DNA of 64,000 nt from NCBI GenBank assembly GCA_916048095.2, contig OU696580.1, positions 5,086,608 to 5,150,607 on the forward strand, read 5' to 3'. Below the pieces are notes generated by a model. The model had not been told where the DNA came from, did no database searches, and saw nothing but the letters and a program-made list of their open reading frames with translations. This document shows positions 36,501-44,455 of this stretch, piece after piece (within the stretch, counting starts at the first letter, position 1; every line of letters begins with the position of its first letter). Source of the stretch: Sacculina carcini. Lineage: Eukaryota; Arthropoda; Thecostraca; Sacculinidae. Made by a program: the position numbers and the translations under genes.

Positions 36501-39500
36501 TTCTACAGTTTCTTCAATATTAGGTAGAGGATATGCATCGGGACGAGTGAATCTATTGACCGTCTGCGAATAATCCACTACCATTCTCTTCTTCCTTTGA
36601 TCACTTTCAACGACCACGACCTGTGCTCGCCATGGCGACACCGACGGTTCTATCACTCCTTCCTTCAGTAAGCGATGCGTTTCCTGCTTGATGAAATTCT
36701 TCTCATCCGGAGTGTACCTACGCGACTTAGTGGCGATTGAATGAGTGTTCTCGTCCATGTTACTGAACAGCGGCGGTGCACACTTTGTTTTCACGGCTGC
36801 CAAACCGCACACAAGCGGAGGCAAATCTCCTCCAAACTTAATTTCAGCAGATTGATGTTTACTGAGAAAGTCATGCCCAAGAATAACGTCAGAACAAAGC
36901 TGAGGCATCACCAACAACTTCAAATATTTGTACGTTTTTCCGCGAACGTGAAGGTTTGCCGTACACATTCTGTTTATTTGTGAAACCATCGAGCTGGAAA
37001 CCATCGATACCCTCTCTTCACAACAGCGCGTCCTGAGATTCAACCGAGATACAACAGCTTCAGATATATAACTCACCGAGCTTCCCGTGTCCAATAACGC
37101 GTCCAACAGGTGTCGTTCATCCAGTAAAACATAGATTGTAGACTTCTTTAGGTCAGCAGGCACAGCAGCTACATGTGTGGTCGCCGCTAACGTGTTAGTC
37201 GCTGCCGCCGCCGCGTTCACCTTCGAATTTGTTACACGACACACCCTGGCAAAATGTCCACTCTTTTGACACTTGCGACAGACTGCATTGCGAGCTGGAC
37301 AATGCTGCCGATTATGCCGCTCTCCGCCGCAAAACCAACATGATTGATTAGAACGACCCGGTGGTGTCCGGTCCATTCTCCTGACTGCTGCAACAATCTG
37401 ATCGGCTTCGTCCTGATGCTCAGTTTCTGTGATTTGGTCATTACGAGCCACTGGAATGACCGCGGCTGATAAAGGCATAGACTGCAGTTGGGTGCAATTG
37501 AGTCTAGCCAACTCCAGTGACCTAGCAAGATCAATAGCAGTCTCCAAATCAAGATCAATCTTCTCTAGAAGACGCTGCCTGATATCATCAGAATGTAAGC
37601 CTCTAATGAAAGCGTCACGAATATACTCACTACGATATGTGACACCATCAACTGCTAAAAAACCACAGTCTTTTGACAACTCCTTCAATATTTGGATGTA
37701 CTGGTCAACGCTTTCATTTCCACTTTGTCTTCGGGCGGCCAACTGATGCCTTGAAAATACTACATTTTTCCGTTTCACGTACAACGACTGAAGCGAGGAA
37801 ATCGCGGACGAATAAGTAGAGCATTCGGCGATAAAACGATATACTTCTGGACTGACTAAATTCACAAGCAACGGTAGTTTTTGATTTTCATCGGCATTTA
37901 TAGCATCTATGAAATTATCAAACGTGTTCTTCCAGTGTAACCACTGTTGAGTTGAATCATTCGAGTTCGGTTCGACTGACAGGCGTTCAGGTCTCAAATA
38001 CTTCTCCATTGTTCTTAAGTTATTTTGTCTTGTTAATTGAGACGTTTATATAATAAGAATCCAGAGTAATCGTACATGAGTAATCGTATAATAACGCTTA
38101 ACAAGACAAAATACAGCCACGCGTGAAATGCTCCAGACAATAACAGACAGACACAATTCGCATCACACGCGTCATTCATACGCGCACACAAGAACGATAA
38201 ATATACCACAATGTATATTTATCGTTCGAACGATAAATATACCACACACGGCAAACAGTGTCAAGTTAAGACATAATACGTCGATCAAGACTATTGTAAA
38301 TTTGACCAATGTATTGTGGCATTGTATTGGCATTTTGTAATTCAGTAGGAGAGGTGTTGTGCTGAGGTACCAGCTTTGCTGTTTTCTCGTGTCGTGTATA
38401 GCAGAGCACTCAAGGAAAACAGGAAGAAGATAGGGAGCTGTGAGGTAAAAAACACACGTCAGAGGTAAAACAATTATAAAATTAATATGAGATAATGACC
38501 TCCTTTTGCGTTTACAAGCATTTGAACACGTTTTGGCATAGATTCGACCAAAGTTGAACACATTTTAGCCAGTTCTCATCATGATACCAGACCCTATTTA
38601 CAGCACTAATTAGCTTTTGCATTGTCGAGCAGTCTTCTTTCTGGAGCCTTGGTTTGATGAAAACCCATATGTTTTCAATGGGATTGATGTCAGGAGAATT
38701 TCCAGGCCAGTCTAGAAGCGTCAGTCCACTTTCTTCCAAGAATGTGCGCATTTTACGTGAAGTATGGCATGGTGCCAGATCTTGTTGGAAAATGCCGTCT
38801 CCATCAGGAAAGTCCTTTCTCATAGTAGCAAGCAAATGAGTCTGCAAAATAGCTTTGTATTTATCACTGTTCATCATGCCCTCTACGTCAATGAGTCGCC
38901 CGGCACCTTTAGCGCTGAAACTACCCCAAAACATCTTCTTAGGTGGATGTTTGGGCGCTTGTTGAATGTGTCCCGGTCGAAGCGGCTCACCTTTGCTTCG
39001 TATTACGACCTGTGACCTGTAACCATCAACTTCAAAATGTGATTCGTCTGAAAAAATCACTTTTTTCCGGGCGTCTGTTGTCCATCCAGCATGCTCATGT
39101 GACCAGTGAAGGCGTTTTTTCTTCATAATGGATGTTAATAACTGTTTCATTTGAGGTTTTCTGGCAGGTCTGTCAACCTCAAGAAGCCTTCGTCGGACAG
39201 TCGAAGGAAATATATTCACGTCTGCAGTAGACAAATCTCTCTGAAGGTCTGCACTGGTTTTCTTAGGATCCTTCACACTATTTCTGATGATAATTTTGTC
39301 ATCGTGAGGCGTTGTCTTGAGTTTTCTTCCGCATCTTCCTTGCCGTTGTGTTGAAGATTCACCAGTGTCTTTTTGTCTCTTCAAAATATCACCAACAGTT
39401 GACTTAGCCACCTTCATCTTGTCAGAAATCTGTCTAATAGTGAAACCACTGTGTTCTCTAAGTGCTACAATGCATGCACGCTTCGCAGGAGTGGTATCCA

Positions 39501-40833
39501 TCACGAAAAGGAGGTGAATAATCCGTCATAATCAAATATGACTCAGGACGTCCGTAGCAACATAGTTTATCTTCACGACATATAACAGTTGCCAAACACC
39601 ACTACAACAGTAATATATCTGGAAAACTATAAAACCGTAAGCAGAATAGCCAAAAAGTTTGATTGATGCGAAATATTGTGCAAAATTCACCACTGTCCGA
39701 ACTAATTTGCTCAGCACTGTAGTTGGCTTATTGCAGTTTGATTGTTCATCAAGTGTTATCCATGATTTGCTACAGATTCTATTTGGCTTTGCAAGACCTG
39801 CGCAATGTGCAACAGAGTGCTGTCAAGCAACGAGTTGAAGAAATTTGGCGCGAATTTTTGGCGCCAGACGCTAGCGTGCCTGTGAACATTGATTCTCGAT
39901 CGTACGACATCGTCAAGAAGAACCTGGACACTCCGACTCGGTGGACGTTCGAGGCTGCTGGGGTCAGTTCAGGCTGAAATGTGTCACCGTATTGAGCAAT
40001 ATGAGTCATTTCACTGTTAAACTTGGACAGTTACATCCGCATAGCGATGGTGTTCATACACTTCAGCAGTTCAGTGATGCACAACAACCAAACACCGATG
40101 TTATGACCGTGACACATCGTGATCAACCAGGCTTCACACACAAACACGGATTGTGCGAACTCAATGGCTCTACAAGCACTATTCAACATGAATTTACAAT
40201 GCTAATTTGTTTACAAAAGAATATGTTTTGTACAAGGGAAAAAATTGTGAGAGCAAATAGGAGGCGAGATATATAATAATTTCAAATTATTAAGCTTGTA
40301 TCATTGTATAAAGAAGAGATGTGATCCAGTACATGCAGGGACACTTGTCAATGACAGGCGTGATAATGAATTAATGTTTAATCAACACTTTGGTGCAGAA
40401 AGGTTTATGTTAAAGCTTAATCATAATATGACGAACCGCTGTGACTGAATGTTATCAGGCGCACTTGTTTCATCTCATGAAATCCGACTCATACTCTCGA
40501 TACCTGCGCTCCGAGATGTACAGAGAGTTCCTGGCCGGAGCTAAAAAGAAGGCGAGTTGTCACTGCACACGATTTGTTCATCAGTGCTTATCTCCTCTCA
40601 ACATTTTCTCACACTTGTGTCACGCATTCTCGATATTACCGAATTGCCAGAAACTCTGAAAATTAGGCAATTGTATACATGAAGTAAAATATACGAGTGT
40701 GTGCGTAACGTATTGAATAGATGAGTGTTTGTCACATCTGGCATGTCATCATACATGGCTTGTTCGGCAGGTGTCGGTACGAGGCATTCGATCGATTGTC
40801 GGTTTCAGCAGCAAGAAGGAGCAGAATTCATGA
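21382..40833 (+). CDS. RGS7: R7-family regulator of G-protein signalling (RGS6/7-like)
   Basis: Twelve exons join in frame: 21382-21594, 22547-22694, 23224-23330, 28546-28597, 28922-29046, 29531-29629, 30111-30367, 31923-32033, 33601-33726, 39776-39962, 40459-40551, 40771-40833; 526 codons plus stop. Order as in the family: DEP (about residues 80-155), DHEX (about 156-250), GGL (about 305-372, which binds G-beta-5) and RGS box (about 385-505). Near-identical stretches to vertebrate RGS7 include [20 protein letters not shown] and [19 protein letters not shown]7 proteins work at the membrane as obligate G-beta-5 dimers and speed GTP hydrolysis on Gi/o alpha subunits in neurons. All introns are GT-AG except the last but one, probably GC-AG. 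The N-terminus is about 60 residues longer than usual and Ser/Thr-rich; the true start could be Met at 21391. The symbol denotes the RGS6/7 subgroup, not a proven orthologue. Confidence 0.95.
22547..22694 (+). CDS. RGS7: RGS exon 2, DEP domain
   Basis: Begins [20 protein letters not shown] and carries [20 protein letters not shown], the first half of DEP. Donor CAAG|GTAGCC, phase 1. Confidence 0.95.
22747..22876 (+). other. Coding-like stretch inside RGS intron 2
   Basis: After a possible acceptor (TTTCTCAG|TCGG), a frame reads [18 protein letters not shown] and [14 protein letters not shown]. Codon choice looks coding, but it is not part of any R7 protein I know. It could be an alternative exon or a gene scrap. 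Confidence 0.3.
23224..23330 (+). CDS. RGS7: RGS exon 3, DEP domain end
   Basis: [19 protein letters not shown] and DNTYYRFQ complete DEP. Phase 1 in, phase 0 out; donor CAG|GTAGAG. Confidence 0.96.
23462..24010 (+). mobile_element. LINE ORF end plus 3' UTR, copy B (5' portion)
   Basis: Codes [20 protein letters not shown] to a stop at 23682-23684, the usual C-terminus of a LINE polyprotein. Then follows the AT-rich 3' UTR seen at 6580 and 48768. The UTR breaks off at TTATTACTTA (24010) and resumes at about 28156. Confidence 0.75.
24011..28155 (+). mobile_element. 4.1-kb composite noncoding repeat inserted in the LINE
   Basis: Starts GCATTAAAACCCGCCCGTTG and ends in CA/CAGA repeats plus GATCTCTTTTATATATATAG. 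The first half (24011-26220) repeats the phrase 'AAACCCGCCCGTYGTGCGGAA' about eight times at uneven spacing (near 24015, 24175, 24465, 24650, 24865, 25045, 25840, 26200). The second half (26334-28030) is a degenerate tandem array. An internal TATATATAGCATTAAAACCC junction at 24450-24475 shows one unit end joined to the next start. No coding capacity seen. Class unknown. Confidence 0.6.
26334..28030 (+). repeat. Degenerate tandem array, 340-410 bp unit, about five copies
   Basis: The phrase 'TTTTGACTTTACACCGCCGT' recurs near 26415, 26820, 27160, 27550 and 27925 (last two diverged). Each is followed by 'ACTTTGGAAAATTA' and 'TTTGTGGGTATAAATTA'. Divergence rises towards the right end. Confidence 0.8.
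28156..28447 (+). mobile_element. LINE 3' UTR, copy B (3' portion)
   Basis: Resumes the LINE 3' UTR: GAGGAACGTGGGCGGAGTGA, GCGCTTCCGGTACATGGGGC, GCTACTGGATTTGCC and an AAT-rich tail. Confidence 0.75.
28546..28597 (+). CDS. RGS7: RGS exon 4
   Basis: 52 nt, [17 protein letters not shown]; start of the DHEX region. Donor TATG|GTGAGT. Confidence 0.95.
28629..28682 (+). repeat. TG microsatellite in RGS intron 4
   Basis: Imperfect (GT)n; a second short tract is at 28848-28863 before exon 5. Confidence 0.85.
28922..29046 (+). CDS. RGS7: RGS exon 5
   Basis: [20 protein letters not shown] to KWEFIFMQ, almost unchanged from vertebrate RGS7. Acceptor GGGTCAG|CC, donor CAG|GTAGAT. Confidence 0.97.
29531..29629 (+). 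CDS. RGS7: RGS exon 6
   Basis: 33 codons, [18 protein letters not shown] to DVHRPV. Donor GTG|GTGAGA. Confidence 0.97.
30111..30367 (+). CDS. RGS7: RGS exon 7, linker and start of GGL
   Basis: Opens with [18 protein letters not shown] as in R7 proteins, then a His/Ser/Thr-rich linker unlike relatives, then [20 protein letters not shown], the first GGL helix. Donor AAC|GTGAGG, phase 2. Confidence 0.93.
30797..31579. mobile_element. Nonautonomous hAT-like element in RGS intron 7
   Basis: 783 bp bounded by TAGAGATGC and GCATCTCTA. Flanks CTTATGAC (30789-30796) and GTTATGAC (31580-31587) match 7 of 8. The interior is rich in A and T runs and has no transposase ORF. Confidence 0.82.
31923..32033 (+). 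CDS. RGS7: RGS exon 8, GGL end
   Basis: Completes GGL with the 'YEEYDPLL...SNPWLTD' block (family: 'YLEYDPFL...SNPWLSD'). Phase 2 at both ends. Confidence 0.96.
32034..33600. other. RGS intron 8
   Basis: 1.57 kb of AT-rich DNA without recognisable transposons; a TG run at 33577-33591 sits just before the exon 9 acceptor. Confidence 0.6.
33601..33726 (+). CDS. RGS7: RGS exon 9, start of RGS box
   Basis: [20 protein letters not shown] and [11 protein letters not shown], the first RGS-box helices. Acceptor GACTCAG|T after a UG tract. Confidence 0.96.
33878..33924 (+). repeat. Two copies of a 23-bp direct repeat
   Basis: ACGAGTAGTGTTAAGACGGC followed by GTC occurs twice head to tail in RGS intron 9. 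Confidence 0.85.
34024..34028. other. Target-site duplication CACGG, left
   Basis: Matches 38247-38251. Confidence 0.9.
34029..34237 (-). repeat. 3' LTR of the intact gypsy element
   Basis: 209 bp. Contains a 30-bp perfect palindrome (34204-34233) and two direct copies of ACGATAAATATACCACA. A G-rich patch (CGGGGTGA in sense) just inside may be the polypurine tract. Confidence 0.93.
34204..34233. repeat. 30-bp perfect palindrome in U3
   Basis: Centred on TTCGAA; repeated identically in the other LTR at about 38213-38242. Could be a cruciform or a dimeric protein-binding site. Confidence 0.9.
34353..38009 (-). CDS. gypsy gag-pol polyprotein, 1218 aa, uninterrupted
   Basis: Approximate residues: gag 1-215; two CCHC zinc knuckles 224-257 ([28 protein letters not shown]); protease DTG near 307 ([13 protein letters not shown]); reverse transcriptase with the YLDD box near 577; RNase H ([15 protein letters not shown]); integrase with an HHCC finger (HNDLCHPG...CCPTC), catalytic Asp (LSLDFKGP), Asp (IHSDRGSAF) and Glu (GNGQCEKYN). 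All catalytic residues I can check are present. gag and pol are one frame with no shift or readthrough stop. The ATG lies 11 nt after the presumed primer-binding site. The C-terminus is basic ([10 protein letters not shown]) with no chromodomain. Confidence 0.96.
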   Translation of the reverse strand: MEKYLRPERLSVEPNSNDSTQQWLHWKNTFDNFIDAINADENQKLPLLVNLVSPEVYRFIAECSTYSSAISSLQSLYVKRKNVVFSRHQLAARRQSGNESVDQYIQILKELSKDCGFLAVDGVTYRSEYIRDAFIRGLHSDDIRQRLLEKIDLDLETAIDLARSLELARLNCTQLQSMPLSAAVIPVARNDQITETEHQDEADQIVAAVRRMDRTPPGRSNQSCWFCGGERHNRQHCPARNAVCRKCQKSGHFARVCRVTNSKVNAAAAATNTLAATTHVAAVPADLKKSTIYVLLDERHLLDALLDTGSSVSYISEAVVSRLNLRTRCCEERVSMVSSSMVSQINRMCTANLHVRGKTYKYLKLLVMPQLCSDVILGHDFLSKHQSAEIKFGGDLPPLVCGLAAVKTKCAPPLFSNMDENTHSIATKSRRYTPDEKNFIKQETHRLLKEGVIEPSVSPWRAQVVVVESDQRKKRMVVDYSQTVNRFTRPDAYPLPNIEETVESIAQHRFFSTVDLKNAYYQVPIDENDKPFTAFQSGNQLFQFRRIPFGITNGVACFQRFIDDFIRDYDLHATYAYLDDITICGSNQKEHDVNFQRFMKAAQNVGLTFNHSKCQSAVTEVKILGYLVSDGIIRPDPSRLQPLREMPLPTTRKQLLRTIGLFSYYSKWVPCFADKIKPLIQSEFPLDESAVLAFEELKNSIANAALRAIEPDVPFVVETDASDRALAATLSQNDRPVAFFSRTLSKSETHWSSVEKEALAIVEAVKRWRHYLCGRRFSLITDQQAVAFMFNQTLSSRIKNFKIFRWRLELSNYNFDIVYRPGRENVSADALSRKYCLAVTKSDLVKIHNDLCHPGITRLYHFLKSKNVPCSIEDVKEVSRCCPTCAKYKPRFYHSANEYHVIKATQPFERLSLDFKGPVPSYNKNRFFLTIVDEYSRFPFIYPCADTSSRSVIACLTHLFSIFGLPGFIHSDRGSAFMSYELKEFLSSRGVATSRSTAFHPQGNGQCEKYNDTIWKALVLATQSKGLSVANWQDVMYDALHSIRSLLCVATNCTPHERMFSFNRRSSTGISIPSWLTDSKRAYLRNHNRHSKYDDSVEEVELLEANDKYAHVRFSSGRETTVSTRDLAPCPNDCSSEKGGPCERRLSEHSFVTENDNNIHRSQSNGSGIQTEADPEDPVIPPSHSNVDLAVDNSAPSQEIQLRRSSRLRRPPARFRDE
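38021..38113 (-). promoter_or_regulatory. Self-priming inverted repeat: LTR 16-mer and primer-binding site
   Basis: Plus-strand TATTTTGTCTTGTTAA (38021-38036) and TTAACAAGACAAAATA (38098-38113) are perfect reverse complements. In element sense the second lies in R/U5 and the first begins one nucleotide after the 5' LTR. In Tf1-type elements the RNA 5' end folds back onto such a site and primes its own minus strand. The transcription start is not known here; self-priming is inferred. Confidence 0.75.
38038..38246 (-). repeat. 5' LTR of the intact gypsy element
   Basis: Identical by eye to 34029-34237 over 209 bp. Confidence 0.95.
38247..38251. other. Target-site duplication CACGG, right
   Basis: Pairs with 34024-34028. 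Confidence 0.9.
38340..39718 (-). mobile_element. Tc1-type DNA transposon, left end unclear
   Basis: The right end is TGCTCAGCACTG|TA at 39718, a plausible Tc1 terminus beside a TA target. On the left I find only a weak 8-nt echo (GTGCTGAG near 38358), so the left inverted repeat is degraded, very short or missing. The transposase frame inside is complete. Confidence 0.65.
38512..39504 (-). CDS. Tc1 transposase, DD34E, open frame
   Basis: 330 codons. N-terminal paired helix-turn-helix region ([19 protein letters not shown]), then a DD34E catalytic set: Asp in [11 protein letters not shown], Asp in FQQDLAPCH, Glu in NPIENIW with 34 residues between the last two. Length and motifs match active Tc1 transposases, with no stop or frameshift. 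It cuts and pastes Tc1 DNA at TA sites. It lies antisense in RGS intron 9, 260 bp from the gypsy element. Whether it is active depends on the terminal repeats. Confidence 0.93.
   Translation of the reverse strand: MMDTTPAKRACIVALREHSGFTIRQISDKMKVAKSTVGDILKRQKDTGESSTQRQGRCGRKLKTTPHDDKIIIRNSVKDPKKTSADLQRDLSTADVNIFPSTVRRRLLEVDRPARKPQMKQLLTSIMKKKRLHWSHEHAGWTTDARKKVIFSDESHFEVDGYRSQVVIRSKGEPLRPGHIQQAPKHPPKKMFWGSFSAKGAGRLIDVEGMMNSDKYKAILQTHLLATMRKDFPDGDGIFQQDLAPCHTSRKMRTFLEESGLTLLDWPGNSPDINPIENIWVFIKPRLQKEDCSTMQKLISAVNRVWYHDENWLKCVQLWSNLCQNVFKCL
39776..39962 (+). CDS. RGS7: RGS exon 10, RGS box core
   Basis: [39 protein letters not shown] and RWTFEAAG. The Asn/Asp contacts typical of R7 RGS boxes appear present. 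Donor GGG|GTCAGT. Confidence 0.96.
40459..40551 (+). CDS. RGS7: RGS exon 11, RGS box end, with probable GC donor
   Basis: 31 codons, [20 protein letters not shown] then [11 protein letters not shown]. The exon ends AAG|GCGAGT, a near-consensus donor with GC instead of GT. An alternative GT four bases on (GCGA|GTTGTC) is weaker and gives a different, also open, tail. Confidence 0.9.
40771..40833 (+). CDS. RGS7: RGS terminal exon (proximal)
   Basis: [20 protein letters not shown] and a TGA. Acceptor TTCGGCAG|GTG. AATAAA follows at 40934. Confidence 0.72.
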   Translation: MSVRGIRSIVGFSSKKEQNS

Positions 40834-40933
40834 TAGAACACAATATTATAAACAGGTGACTATAGTCTAAACACTTTTTGAATCTTCAAAAATGAGATGA
40901 CAATCAACACGTAAAACCTCTATTTGAAAATCA

Positions 40934-40939
40934 AATAAA
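40934..40939 (+). terminator. Poly(A) signal AATAAA after proximal exon
   Basis: About 100 nt after the stop codon of the proximal terminal exon. Confidence 0.5.
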
Positions 40940-41022
40940 AGAACGATTAAAACATTGAACGACACCCTCTAATTGAACAGCACCTATGTGTGTGTGAGTG
41001 TGTGTGTGTGTGTGTTTGACAG

Positions 41023-41178
41023 GTGAAGACAGCACGCACATCACGTTGGCAGCAAGTGCCGAACAAGTACAAGCAGAAAACATGGTGCAATTCGTGCGGC
41101 CAGTCACTTCTTGTGTATAGCCGGACATTATGTGATGCCAACGCTGGACGTTTTATTTCCGATGAGAAAGAAGTTTAA
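41023..41178 (+). CDS. RGS7: Possible alternative RGS terminal exon (distal)
   Basis: Phase 0, so it could replace the proximal exon after KKK. It gives 51 codons (VKTARTSRWQQVPNKYKQKT ... SDEKEV) and TAA. The acceptor TTTGACAG|GTG follows a UG repeat (40988-41014). AATAAA lies at 41234. The peptide matches no R7 tail I know; vertebrate RGS6 does have many alternative C-termini. Confidence 0.4.
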   Translation: MKTARTSRWQQVPNKYKQKTWCNSCGQSLLVYSRTLCDANAGRFISDEKEV

Positions 41179-41233
41179 TACAAGGACGTGCCAGCTCTGG
41201 TGGATTATCGCTCACCCGCTTGAATATGGCACG

Positions 41234-41239
41234 AATAAA
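41234..41239 (+). terminator. Poly(A) signal AATAAA after distal exon
   Basis: About 55 nt after the TAA of the distal exon. Confidence 0.45.
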
Positions 41240-41880
41240 AAAAGAAGAACAGAAGAGAGAAAAGAGGTCCGCGTTTAGTCGACTCTCACGATACGCCACG
41301 TACACGGCGGCAGTATTCTTATCCCCTACTGCACGGCTTCGAACCTACCCTGACCAGCGTTGGAAGAACAAGCTGATTATTGAGCGTGCAGTAATGAACG
41401 TTTACAGCACAATAACTGGTAACATCGTTGACCAATGTATGTATGCATGTTTATGTGCGTGTGTTGTCTGTTTACCCCGCGAGCACCGCCGGCTTAATTA
41501 AATTGTACAGTTTACTACCAACGCGCAGCACGCTAGTGAAACAGAAAACCTTTTATACCACCACATTATCCAGAGTTGTTAGCATTCGCAGCCCAATCGA
41601 TTTCCTAGAAATGTTGACACATCAGAAAGATGAAGTGCAAACATTAACAGAAGGTAACAACACAGTGCTGCATATTGTCATGAAACCACTGTCACCGCCA
41701 GAATAGTCTGTGATGATCCCACAGGCAGAGAGCGGTCCAGTGTGCCGAAATAATTACGCAATCAAGTGTTCAATATTATTCGCAACTTATCTCACCCTGG
41801 TAGGAAAGCCACTCAGAAACTCATATCTGACCGGTTCGTGTGGCCCTCTATGTGACGCGACATATCAGTGGGTTTCAAAA
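41240..41880. other. Unassigned intergenic DNA
   Basis: Plus-strand open frames (41428-41706, 41710-41895) show no recognisable family; they may be further decayed LTR-element sequence leading into the gypsy relic. Confidence 0.35.
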
Positions 41881-42480
41881 TGTCTACACTGTTGAAAATG
41901 CAAAATTTATCCACAAAATAACTCTGCTCGCGGACAATTCAGTCTAACATCTGGCAGAAAATACACATGTTGGGCCTTGCTTTAATGCAAGAATCAAAAT
42001 GATCTGACAATAATTGATGGATTTACCAGGTGGCCGGAATCTTGTCCGACATTTCTGCTATGGCATCAGAACATAGATATCAAGATATGATGTTCCTCAA
42101 TCTATTGCTGACTTGCAGTTTACCAGCCGGCCGGCAACAGGCGACCATCTCACAGAACGACTCGGTGCGGTCTCATTCCATACAACTGCCAATACTTCTG
42201 GCCTCGTTGAACACGCCGTCTACGACCGATATCCTCAAAATCTGCAACCAGACTACAGTGGCCCATATCAGGTCATTTTAGACGCACGCCAACCACTTTA
42301 TCAGTGGAACGCAACGGCGAGGACACAATTTGTGTGCACCGAATGCGACCAGCATGTCTGGAGAAGTAAATTATCAGTCTTCCTGCAGACACCACCCGGC
42401 ATCTGGTTCAAGTCACGCCTGTGACAGGCATTTCGGTTCGGCCGAGGTACGTTGTTCACCTCAATCTAGGGAGGAGACTC
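41880..42480 (+). pseudogene. Decayed Ty3/gypsy integrase and pol 3' end
   Basis: DGFTRWPESCP (about 42010) is the integrase phrase after the first catalytic Asp. NLQPDYSGPYQVILDARQPL (about 42240-42295) is the GPY/F-like region that precedes the end of gypsy pol. Many stops and shifts. Opposite orientation to the intact element and a different lineage. Confidence 0.6.
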
Positions 42481-44300
42481 CTGTGGCGTCTGCACCGGAT
42501 GTGCATGTTCACGGCACACGCGCATATTTGCCACATTCCCTAGCTCGTGCAGGTACACGAGCAAGTTGTCAAAAGCGCCAGCCAATGCCGTACGCTCCTA
42601 CAGAATCCACTTCACGTGACAACCGCCCGAAACACACGCACACACCAATAAATGCAGTGATCATTTGATGTATGGGCTGCATGTTATTTTATAGACGACA
42701 GTTTTGACAGGACTTCTCTCTGTGGCGCGTGTTATTTGCTGGTTTCTACTTCACCCACCTTGCTTTGTCCATGCGTACCCGCGTTGGTCCACCACCATTG
42801 TTGGCTGCATCGTTGGCCACAGGCTGCCTTGTTATCGTTACTTTTGCGGTGTCTGTGATTGTTGTTGCTTTGACTGATCGAAATAGATGTTGTGTGTGTA
42901 TTATTGTTGTGCATAACTGGTGGTGACAAGACACAATGGACATATTTGTGATGAATTCAATAGCCTGTTCAAACTTGTTGGATTCAAGTACAAGAAGACC
43001 CTTACCTGACTCTTACCTGCGTAGACTGTGAAGAAAAAAGAAGTGAGATCAAGCAATGAAAAACTAGGTGAAATATAGATAAGTAATGAGCGGCATTCAG
43101 CTGGATAGATGGATGAAGACACACTCCATCTGTTTCTCATGATGCATCATTATTTCTTATAAATGAAATTGCATTGAATTTGACTGTAATTTATGATAAT
43201 ACTAATAGTAATAGGATTGTTTTTTAAGACGATCCATTAAACTGACCCGCGGACAAGTACACACATGAAAATGTAAACGATGCAAGAACGGCGTTCATAA
43301 GAGAACGACAACAAGACAGATTATCACTCAATGCAGGTAAATTACAAGAAATTAGCAGTAATAAACAGTAATTAACAATAATTACCAGTACTTAGCAGTA
43401 ATTAGCAGTAATAAACAGCCACTAATTGAGCCTGCTTTCTCCTAGATTTCAGGAGGACTGACAATGTTTCAAGCAAGTTCAGGTAGACAGGACAAATTTC
43501 AAATTTATCATCAGAAAATGCTAGAACACGAAACTCGCTGAAAAAGCACATTTATTTGAGACCCATCAATAAAAGCATATAACGCAATTATAGCGAATTT
43601 CACCTTGATTACCAGACTATTGTTCAAAATTGCTATGTGTAAAACTTGTGATCAATTGACAAATGAACTTAAAATGCAGCCAATGTCTACTATTGCTGCA
43701 AGTACAAAGCATAAATGATTTGAGACTGTAAAAAACGCGGATAATTCAGAAACACCAAAACACACACAATCTGAATAAAACAATTATACAACGAGAAAAC
43801 AAAGCCAATGAGAATAAATATTTCACAGGTAATAAACGCTTGTGAACGAACAAGACAAACAGATCGCACGCTAATATTAGATAATTTAGTGGCGTCTGCC
43901 CGCAATGTAATAAAGCCATTCCCGCTATTAGAAGCACCAGTTAAATATTATAGCATGCCTGTAATGTATAATTGAAGAAGCTGCTTGACAAATGCCCAAA
44001 CAATTATATCAAACGACAAATTACCACACCAGACAACACATCGCAGAACACACAGCAAAAACAACAACAAAATATCGCCGATAAAACCAGGTAAAACGGA
44101 CCACAACAAACACATCTCTGGCAAAAGGTACCGCTCTTGAACTACAACTATTGATCCACACACACACATACACACACGTATATATACACATGCAAACATG
44201 TCAGCCATCTTGATTTAGCTTCATTGTGGACAGCTGGTAAATGATGCATGGAGCAAGTGATGAACACACGTCTCACAAGACTCACAAGACCAGCATGAAA
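42481..44300. other. Unassigned intergenic DNA
   Basis: A short imperfect array of CAGTAATTA-type units at 43345-43430 and a CA tract at 44155-44190. No gene recognised. Confidence 0.4.
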
Positions 44301-44319
44301 AATATGCCATCACAACACA

Positions 44320-44455
44320 GACACTTTTCAGACACTCACACACCCATATACACACACATACACACACTCACTCACACACACTCACACTCACTCACTCACT
44401 CGCTCACACACACTCACACTCACTCACACACACACACACACTCACACACAGATGA
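44320..44455. repeat. CA / CTCACA microsatellite cluster
   Basis: ACACTCACTC-type and pure CA runs alternate. Confidence 0.9.

Larger units (their letters stand above)
34029..38246 (-). mobile_element. Intact-looking Ty3/gypsy retrotransposon, probable self-priming type
   Basis: 4,218 bp in RGS intron 9, antisense to the gene. The 209-bp LTRs (34029-34237, 38038-38246) begin TG and end CA and I find no difference between them; the flanks carry a perfect 5-bp duplication CACGG. One long gag-pol ORF fills the interior. This implies a recent insertion. One nucleotide after the 5' LTR, the sense strand reads TTAACAAGACAAAATA, which does not look like a tRNA 3'-end complement but is the exact reverse complement of a 16-mer in the LTR (see 38021-38113). 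Without a chromodomain, this is not an obvious Tf1/sushi chromovirus. Confidence 0.95.

Noticed and set aside
44100-44210. Hydrophobic minus-strand frame as a membrane protein exon
   Set aside because: Short, low complexity, no splice sites or family resemblance.
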